DNA of 64,000 bases. Origin: Phoronis australis. Lineage: Eukaryota > Phoronida > Phoronidae. The position numbers and the translations under genes are program-made. Numbering within the stretch: position 1 is the first letter of the stretch; each line of letters opens with the position of its first letter. Under the pieces are notes generated by a model. That model was not told the DNA's origin. It made no database searches and worked only from the letters and a program-made list of their open reading frames with translations. The stretch covers positions 418,624-482,623 of the forward strand of contig NMRA01000139.1 in the NCBI GenBank assembly GCA_002633005.1. The letters are read 5' to 3'. This document shows positions 62,901 to 64,000 of this stretch, piece by piece.

Positions 62901-63236
62901 CCCACTTCGTCCCTTCATCATATACTTCTACGTGAAATACATTTGACACTAAAGGGTAATACACTCATACCATGTGCACAGGGTAAATTTTCTATTTGGT
63001 GATGTTGCTGATTCCCATCTCAACACAGAAGATCTCTGCCTGCTGTAATACTGAAGTAAAAAAGGCTGGTTTTCAGCCTGAGATTATTACCAAAGGTTCC
63101 TTTTATATCAAACATTAACAACTAATGTCTAACATTTTCAGGCTGCTCGTACAGCACGGCAACAGAGTATCAGCAGAAATACCAGCAGTGGTGCGACGCA
63201 TTTGATGATTACAAGAAAGAGATGAACAAATGGAAG
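26826..63236 (+). CDS. Secreted semaphorin, class 2-like (Sema-PSI-Ig); span of 15 coding exons, 3' end open
   Basis: Semaphorins are extracellular guidance ligands whose Sema beta-propeller binds plexin receptors. Fifteen GT-AG exons (each listed separately) join in phase into 777 codons without a stop. Residues 1-24 are a signal peptide, about 40-570 the Sema domain, about 582-645 a Cys-rich PSI module (C583, C589, C592, C598, C604, C606, C607), and about 660-746 an Ig domain with C677, W685, C728 and a DAGTYRLVC motif. A charged segment with a WC pair follows at 757-777. No transmembrane helix is seen before the reading ends. Several N-glycosylation sequons (NVT, NLT, NIS, NSS, NET) fit a secreted protein. 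Sema-PSI-Ig without a membrane anchor is the layout of invertebrate class 2 and vertebrate class 3; class 2-like is an inference. The Sema part is divergent, so the exact subclass is uncertain. The final exon is not in view. Confidence 0.93.
27269..27353 (+). CDS. Semaphorin coding exon 2 (start of Sema domain)
   Basis: Acceptor tgtatattgcag, donor gtaagt, 85 nt. It completes codon 39, encodes residues 40-66 and leaves two bases of codon 67. It carries LYYRYMKIDGDKVFIGTK, the family's first Sema blade pattern (Y-R-x-x-x-I/V-D-G-x-x-L/V-x-I/V-G). A TA-flanked transposon begins 42 bp downstream in the intron. Confidence 0.95.
27396..28707. mobile_element. 1.3 kb element with TA target sites
   Basis: CCGTAAACTCGCAGGTTAAC at the left is mirrored by the inverse CAGTAAACTCACAGGTTAAC at the right, with TA on both sides (27394-27395, 28708-28709). 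Both ends contain reiterated gggtaat-cgcc-type blocks. No transposase is recognised. It fits a Tc1/mariner-like target choice and lies 42 bp after exon 2. Confidence 0.78.
28990..29219. mobile_element. Short relative of the CAGGGCTTGGAAT MITE family
   Basis: About 230 bp between agggtttggaat and atccaagcccttg, with a cctcttttttgtcattgg stretch before the right end as in its relatives. The imperfect flanks (ctttct / tttctg) may be a decayed target duplication. Confidence 0.65.
29307..30960 (+). repeat. CTAGTGG dispersed repeat, block B, interrupted by a LINE end
   Basis: Same unit order as block A, from cccacatagttgtgtgtgg to the gcattcgtgggcgcattt tail. A perfect GCGCCACCTAGTGG is at 29641, with further diverged copies near 29495, 29800, 30275, 30380, 30515 and 30670. 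A LINE fragment sits at 29974-30220. Confidence 0.85.
29974..30204 (+). pseudogene. LINE retrotransposon ORF2 C-terminal fragment
   Basis: The frame reads GHTLRRP, then ALKWNPQGKRNRGRPRMTW, then QDRTKWNSLI, ending at TGA 30202-30204. The pattern A-L-x-W-x-P-x-G-K-R-x-R-G-R-P-x-x-T-W...D-R-x-x-W is the conserved C-terminus of RTE/L2-type non-LTR element proteins. A tgatgatgatgat tail follows, typical of such 3' ends. It is 5' truncated, consistent with incomplete reverse transcription, and inserted in the dispersed repeat. Confidence 0.88.
31171..31403. mobile_element. 233 bp MITE of the CAGGGCTTGGAAT family with 6 bp target duplication
   Basis: Starts CAGAGCTTGGAAT and ends ATTCCAAGCCCTG. 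TTTGAG flanks both sides (31165-31170 and 31404-31409). It shares the ttttttgtcattggtcattcc end with the 503 bp element, confirming the family. Confidence 0.87.
31643..33216. mobile_element. 1.57 kb element with TA target sites and gtccgaaatt arrays
   Basis: Left CGGTAAAAGTTCCTGAATTT and right inverse CGGTAAAAATTTCTGGATTT, bounded by TA. Sub-terminal regions carry several spaced copies of gtccgaaatt-gagaaat blocks. No transposase frame. Confidence 0.75.
33543..33585 (+). CDS. Semaphorin coding exon 3 (small Sema exon)
   Basis: A 43 nt exon between acceptor cttcttttcag and donor gtgagtg. It completes Asn67 and encodes GYLFTQKLSNISVQ, matching the N-x-L/Y-x-L-x-L-x-N-I strand that follows the first Sema blade. 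It ends in phase 0. The upstream intron (6.2 kb) is the longest in the gene and is mostly transposon-derived. Confidence 0.92.
34222..35705. mobile_element. 1.48 kb element with TA target sites and aagcgccc arrays
   Basis: Left CCGTATTCACTCTAATAAGC, right inverse CCGTATTCGCTCTAATAAGC, TA outside both. Inside the left end cccctataagcgcccatg blocks are tandemly repeated. Much of the centre matches 41895-42865. No transposase is recognised. Confidence 0.8.
36096..37087 (+). repeat. 68 bp minisatellite, 7 copies, split by a MITE
   Basis: The tctggttgtgctgg anchor recurs at 36096, 36164, 36232, 36300, 36368, 36436 and 36504, exactly 68 bp apart. The seventh unit is interrupted at 36528 and completed at 37031-37087. 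Because 68 is not a multiple of three, the apparent ORF across it changes frame from unit to unit and is not coding. Confidence 0.97.
36528..37030. mobile_element. 503 bp MITE with CAGGGCTTGGAAT ends and 6 bp target duplication
   Basis: Ends are CAGGGCTTGGAAT and its inverse ATTCCAAGCCCTG. TATGAC is present immediately outside both ends (36522-36527 and 37031-37036), and the intact minisatellite unit shows the single pre-insertion copy. No transposase is encoded. The CAGGG ends resemble hAT-type elements, whose target duplications are usually 8 bp, so the superfamily is uncertain. Confidence 0.9.
37174..37299 (+). CDS. Semaphorin coding exon 4
   Basis: 126 nt (42 codons), phase 0 at both ends, acceptor tcttgttacag and donor gtatga. 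The encoded segment (residues 82-123) ends NCRDSALLW; with exon 5 this gives C-x15-C-Q-N-W-V, the family's C-(x)n-G-(x)n-C-x-N-Y/F-I/V motif. The first part of the exon is poorly conserved and the donor is only fair, but the frame fit on both sides supports it. Confidence 0.87.
37609..38891. mobile_element. Kolobok-like DNA transposon, non-autonomous, TTAA target sites
   Basis: Inverted ends of about 312 bp (37609-37922 and 38580-38891) begin AGGYRAAGGCAACC and are flanked directly by TTAA (37605-37608, 38892-38895). Kolobok elements are known to use TTAA targets and to encode THAP-domain proteins. Here both ends carry the first codons of a THAP-type zinc finger. No transposase catalytic domain is visible in the roughly 660 bp between the ends, so this appears to be an internal-deletion derivative. 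piggyBac also uses TTAA but does not explain the THAP coding sequence. It lies in the intron between exons 4 and 5. Confidence 0.85.
37892..38626 (-). pseudogene. THAP-domain protein fragment of the Kolobok-like element
   Basis: A 244-codon minus-strand ORF begins MPRCCCVPGCTHYRL, a THAP-type C-x(n)-C start, followed by F-P-K-D, L-R-R-T-W and G-K-H-F-Q-P-S-Y-Y, matching the C2CH finger's later F-P, W and H-F elements. The Cys expected three residues before the second zinc His is Ser, so the finger may not fold. After about residue 130 the frame has no recognised domain, and its end reads backwards through the opposite inverted arm. It is best seen as the DNA-binding part of a dead transposon protein. 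Confidence 0.7.
39008..39157 (+). CDS. Semaphorin coding exon 5; its 3' end starts a tandem repeat
   Basis: 150 nt (residues 124-173), phase 0, acceptor catttcag, donor gtgagt. It contains LCQNWVTEVY and YLICNSNAMTPYYKIYNIS, the Sema C-x-N-(Y/W)-(I/V) and L-x-x-C-G/N-T/S-N-A-x-x-P blocks. The usual Gly of C-G-T-N-A is Asn here. The last 31 bases and the donor form the first unit of a 77 bp tandem array, so four identical donor contexts follow each other. Using a later donor would read an in-frame TAG 12 bases past the first donor. Confidence 0.95.
39127..39435 (+). repeat. 77 bp tandem array (4 copies) across the exon 5 / intron boundary
   Basis: Units are offset by exactly 77 bp (the tacaagatat anchor lies at 39134, 39211, 39288 and 39365). 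Each unit contains the last 31 bases of exon 5, the donor gtgagtac and about 40 bases of intron. Copies differ by only a few substitutions (tgtgaatg/tgcaaatg, taatgtgag/taaggtgag), so the amplification is recent. Confidence 0.98.
39937..40240 (+). repeat. Possible diverged relative of the gtccgaaatt-array element
   Basis: Contains blocks resembling the sub-terminal arrays of 31643-33216 (gacactggaattc, tgattccgaagattgaga, atatttctcgaatattgaac, aattcttgaatctgggac). No clear ends. Confidence 0.35.
40286..41700 (+). repeat. CTAGTGG dispersed repeat, block C, split by the 40390-41408 insertion
   Basis: The left part (tggtcgcttattgtcgtcatctctgtctgg) and the right part (attttcattatatttggta, then tgccccctagtggtaattct near 41646) are the usual opening and unit blocks. 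Confidence 0.7.
40390..41408. mobile_element. DNA transposon remnant with CAGTGGCGGAT-type ends, 5 bp target duplication
   Basis: The left end catAGGCGGATTTAGG and the right end (inverse CAGTGGCGGATCTAGG) form imperfect inverted ends with G-rich runs just inside. GATTT sits directly outside both (40385-40389, 41409-41413). The flanking sequence rejoins into an uninterrupted copy of the dispersed intron repeat (ggcagattttcat). No intact transposase is seen. A 5 bp duplication with CAG ends suggests a hAT-related family. Confidence 0.8.
41895..42865 (+). mobile_element. Truncated second copy of the aagcgccc element
   Basis: Matches the centre and right end of 34222-35705 in the same orientation, from ttgttaaaagcacgtggcc through cggcaagaaata and gtccagagatttttct to a decayed end aataagtgcccg...gattacggt. 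The left end is missing. Confidence 0.75.
43304..43415 (+). CDS. Semaphorin coding exon 6
   Basis: 112 nt, acceptor gaatttattccag, donor ggtaag used at the second G. Encodes residues 174-210 plus one base of codon 211. It includes GPRCQFNPAP followed by C-E-S-F-K, corresponding to the Sema G-x-x-x-C-P/x-F/Y-x-P block. It lies 77 bp after the single N at 43227. Confidence 0.92.
43693..45579. mobile_element. Possible 1.9 kb element with CAGGGATAMAC ends
   Basis: Left end CAGGGATAAACCCAGG, right inverse CAGGGATACACTTAGCC. Both ends also share ctcgcccxxtgggc-like blocks. The 8 bp flanks (tacatttg / cacttgtg) agree at five positions, so a hAT-type duplication is possible but decayed. The centre holds copy 2 of the three-copy core. 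No transposase is recognised. Confidence 0.5.
43930..44560 (+). repeat. Three-copy dispersed core, copy 2
   Basis: Matches 61030-61420 directly and 4430-4960 inverted, including ccgttattctgctgctaaaa, gcaaggtgagtgttggttg, ctctacatgttgata and acacacagtggtacctaact. Copy 2 has an extra gatgtcgcaaaacttta block shared only with copy 1. Confidence 0.75.
45715..46560 (+). repeat. CTAGTGG dispersed repeat, block D (diverged)
   Basis: Several rounds of gatttcaatgaaa-ttt-acat blocks alternate with gcagcaccttctagtggccatttt (near 46200) and a related block near 46030. It ends just before exon 7. Confidence 0.6.
46652..46867 (+). CDS. Semaphorin coding exon 7
   Basis: 216 nt, acceptor gggttttgttgtag, donor gtaagt. 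It completes Val211 and runs to residue 282 plus one base. The C-terminal part, RRTDYVVDGIDSL, leads into exon 8 and corresponds to the family's L-R/x-T-x-x-(D)-x-x-x-L-x-x-P region. The middle is divergent and rich in Gly, Pro and Ser. Phases match on both sides. Confidence 0.9.
46868..48640. other. Intron sequence without recognised elements
   Basis: First part of the exon 7-8 intron. 47690-48180 is GC-richer than its flanks and may be an old insertion, but no inverted ends or recognised frame were found. Confidence 0.5.
48641..49985 (+). repeat. CTAGTGG dispersed repeat, block E
   Basis: A full-length copy: tgcgcccacatatttatatg, cgcattatgctgtcatctctg, then successive units with motif blocks near 48832, 48980, 49140, 49268, 49415, 49572, 49700 and 49844, and the final gtgcatttgtgggcacattt tail. 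It ends about 70 bp before exon 8. Confidence 0.87.
50053..50192 (+). CDS. Semaphorin coding exon 8
   Basis: 140 nt, acceptor tttcatgttgtag, donor gtatga, residues 283-329. It encodes DDKYIFTFHEATARE and FFSVYPYASSVCM, matching the Sema D-D-K-I/V-Y-F-F-F-x-E-x-A and V-x-S-R-V-A-R-V-C blocks. The Cys of the second block is retained; the usual Arg residues are not. Confidence 0.95.
51017..51432 (+). repeat. 52 bp minisatellite, 8 copies, palindromic unit
   Basis: The cccatctcatta anchor recurs at 51017, 51069, 51121, 51173, 51225, 51277, 51329 and 51381. Each unit contains ACTAGTGGxCCACT followed by ACCTAGTGGT, so single strands can fold. Copies are almost identical. The CCTAGTGG piece resembles the motif of the neighbouring dispersed repeat. 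Confidence 0.98.
51450..52080 (+). repeat. CTAGTGG dispersed repeat, block F (diverged)
   Basis: Contains gggccccctagcggcatttttt near 51548, then ttcttattgaggagagtacagc and a gatgctgactttgaga block as in other units. Partial copy ending before exon 9. Confidence 0.55.
52250..52437 (+). CDS. Semaphorin coding exon 9
   Basis: 188 nt, acceptor gtacttttcag, donor gtatgt, residues 330-391 plus two bases. It contains MDDGF, DFKTLISTRLVC and LNEAWDIKR...VYILFSTR, matching Sema K-x-D-x-G-G, W-T-S/T-F-x-K-A-R-L-x-C and F-x-x-I-Q-D-V-(F)...(V)-Y-G-V/I-F-(T/S). This is one of the clearest family blocks in the gene. Confidence 0.96.
52930..54800 (+). repeat. CTAGTGG dispersed repeat, block G, split by a 0.68 kb insertion
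   Basis: 52930-53523 and 54200-54800 carry the standard units. GCGCCACCTAGTGG is perfect at 54264, with diverged motifs near 53177, 53327 and 54408. Between them lies unrelated AT-rich sequence starting with a strong hairpin. Confidence 0.75.
53547..53626. repeat. Long hairpin, stem about 35 bp
   Basis: GGCGTAGATGAAGTAAT and the following bases through GACATTATTCC pair with GGAATAATGTC through ATTACTTCATCTATGCC, leaving a loop of about 7 bases and a few mismatches. It is not at the end of any gene. Confidence 0.88.
55928..56078 (+). CDS. Semaphorin coding exon 10
   Basis: 151 nt, acceptor ctttgttacag, donor gtcagt, residues 392-442. It encodes DVGMISGVCLFNLSKI followed by a charged segment rich in Glu, Lys and Trp. 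This fits the Sema G-S-A-V-C-x-F/Y-x-M/L-x-x-I block; SG replaces GSA. It ends in phase 0. Confidence 0.94.
56935..57020. repeat. Near-perfect 31 bp inverted repeat with a 23 bp loop
   Basis: CATTACTTCCTTTGTCCGTT on the left faces AACGGACAAAGGAAGTAATG on the right, and the stem extends inward through aatcctgaaa / tttcaggatt. A 20 bp direct repeat (gtgttgtgtaatagtgaaac) occurs in the loop and again just after the stem. Confidence 0.92.
57678..57876 (+). CDS. Semaphorin coding exon 11
   Basis: 199 nt, acceptor acttccactgtag, donor gtagtt. Encodes residues 443-508 plus one base of codon 509. It begins R-C-T-E-I-E-P, equivalent to the family's R-P-G-x-C segment, and ends with NLFYFAT, the start of the I/L-F-x-A/G-T-D/x-x-G-x-(V)-x-K-V blade completed by exon 12. 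Confidence 0.92.
58757..59078 (+). CDS. Semaphorin coding exon 12 (end of Sema, PSI start)
   Basis: 322 nt, acceptor ttgactactgtttcag, donor gtaggc, residues 509-615 plus two bases. It finishes the last Sema blade (NGEIHKVLQYY, then SYVYAANDKRVVQI) and enters the PSI module: C-N-E-Y-E-G-C-A-N-C-A-L-D-P-H-C-G-W-D, an unmistakable plexin-semaphorin-integrin signature. An extra Cys pair (C606-C607) replaces the usual single Cys. Confidence 0.97.
59509..59746 (+). CDS. Semaphorin coding exon 13 (PSI end, Ig start)
   Basis: 238 nt, acceptor acattctcag, residues 616-695. It holds the rest of the PSI module (C629, C632, C641), a linker and the first half of the Ig domain with C677 and W685 eight residues later. 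The donor is gttggt, weaker than the others. The nearby gtagtt four bases on would put exon 14 into a frame with an early stop, so 59746 is the end that keeps the gene open. Confidence 0.93.
59973..60056 (+). repeat. 45 bp tandem duplication
   Basis: gtctcaacatgggttggtcc starts at 59973 and again at 60018, with about 40 identical bases each. It lies in the intron between exons 13 and 14. Confidence 0.93.
61030..61420 (+). repeat. Three-copy dispersed core, copy 3
   Basis: Same block order as 43930-44560 but with the middle deleted. It keeps an open frame through LEKLALYCYSAAKI. It lies in the intron between exons 13 and 14. Confidence 0.75.
61851..62001 (+). CDS. Semaphorin coding exon 14 (Ig domain second half)
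   Basis: 151 nt, strong acceptor tctccctctcctttag, donor gtgagt, residues 696-745 plus one base. L-D-L-I-V-T-S-V-T-A-G-D-A-G-T-Y-R-L-V-C carries the Ig L-x-I-x-x-V-x-x-x-D-x-G-x-Y-x-x-x-C motif; C728 pairs with C677. Confidence 0.96.
63142..63236 (+). CDS. Semaphorin coding exon 15 (post-Ig tail), last exon seen
   Basis: 95 nt, acceptor aacattttcag, donor gtgagt, residues 746-777, ending in phase 0. It encodes a polar Gln-, Tyr- and Lys-rich segment with QQWCDAF, similar in character to the C-terminal tail of secreted semaphorins. At least one more exon with the stop codon is required and is not recognised in 63237-64000. Confidence 0.88.
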
Positions 63237-63675
63237 GTGAGTTTGCTTGGATCTAATCTTGCAGATACCGCCAGGATCCGTGCATTGCTTTGCGCTTGAA
63301 GTCTTAATTGTTTTGTGTTATTTCTGGACCAATGAAGAACAAATCGATAGTTTAGTGTTTGGAGGATGCTGTGTACGAGCTGACTCAGTTCCATTATGCA
63401 CTCATTTTGGTTTTGAGGTTGGTGTTTCATGGCACACCAGGTGCCAGCGTAAGGCTAGTTCACTTGGATTTTCTTCAAATGTTTGGTGAGTTTGTTGCAC
63501 TGGCTGTTCTTCATTGAAGTTGTTGCCATGTGGGGACTATTGACCAAACATTAATGTTGACGCACAGCGATATCCACTAAAAAATGGATATCACTAGTTA
63601 GATAGCTGACACAAATAGACAGTCACAAGCTCCTGTTTTAGGAAATATTGCTGGCTCAAATTAGCTGGAGCCCAT

Positions 63676-64000
63676 ACTTTTTATGCGTCCACATATTTGT
63701 ATTTGGGCGCATATCATCTCTGTCTGGGCATCTGGGATCCACAACTTTATCCCCTAAACCCCTTGCAGGATCTTAATAAGATTTGGCAGGTGTGTCTTCA
63801 TGATTATGCCGACTAGTTTCAGTCTGATCCGACCCCCTAGTGGCAATTTTATCATCTTCGTAATTCTTAAATTGATTTTCGTGAAATTTGGCGAATAGTT
63901 TTCTGTTGTGAAAGGTGATGACACCTTTATTATCATTTTTGGACGTCTTTGACAATTCTGCTGCTCTATCTAGTGGCCGTTTTTTTAAATTTTGGTTTCC
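63676..64000 (+). repeat. CTAGTGG dispersed repeat, block H, running off the window
   Basis: Opens ttatgcgtccacatatttgt and cgcatatcatctctgtctgg, with ccccctagtggcaatttt near 63832 and tatctagtggccgttttt near 63968. The first units follow the usual order. Confidence 0.82.

Noticed and set aside
63247-63489. Plus-strand ORF directly after semaphorin exon 15 as a possible last exon
   Set aside because: Its acceptor would leave an intron of about 30 bp, shorter than any other here, and the peptide does not resemble semaphorin tails.

Overview
The window looks like nuclear DNA from an animal, most likely a marine invertebrate. The main support is a multi-exon gene with GT-AG introns of 0.4 to 6 kb, AT-rich non-coding DNA, and many decayed DNA transposons and MITEs. 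Candidate groups are a non-vertebrate deuterostome or a lophotrochozoan; the sequence alone does not let me name the species. There is no operon-like or prokaryotic gene organisation. Three single N bases (15262, 23984, 43227) show this is an assembled scaffold.

The only host gene I can support is a plus-strand secreted semaphorin, closest in architecture to invertebrate class 2 (signal peptide, Sema domain, PSI, one Ig domain). I reconstructed 15 coding exons from 26826 to 63236 by requiring matching splice phases. They join into one open frame of 777 codons with no internal stop. The gene is still open at the last exon, so the C-terminal exon lies past the window or was not recognised. The signal-peptide exon was found by phase: it ends with one base of a codon, and the next exon supplies the other two.

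Positions 1-26671 hold no gene I can support, only mobile elements and simple repeats. They include a CAGGGCTTGGAAT-end element cut by the window start, a 1.46 kb element with about 165 bp inverted ends, a 430 bp hairpin element, small inverted-repeat elements, two pairs of diverged repeats, and a 480 bp duplication around a single N that is probably an assembly artefact.

The introns are loaded with insertions: a Kolobok-like element with TTAA target sites and THAP-coding inverted ends, two MITE families with clear 6 bp or 5 bp target duplications, three elements with TA target sites, a LINE 3' end, and three minisatellites. One minisatellite duplicates the end of a coding exon together with its splice donor. 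A dispersed repeat recurs from 23.7 kb to the window end, always in the gene's orientation. It carries many copies of a motif matching the known CTCF core (GCGCCACCTAGTGG), which is the most interesting regulatory possibility here.
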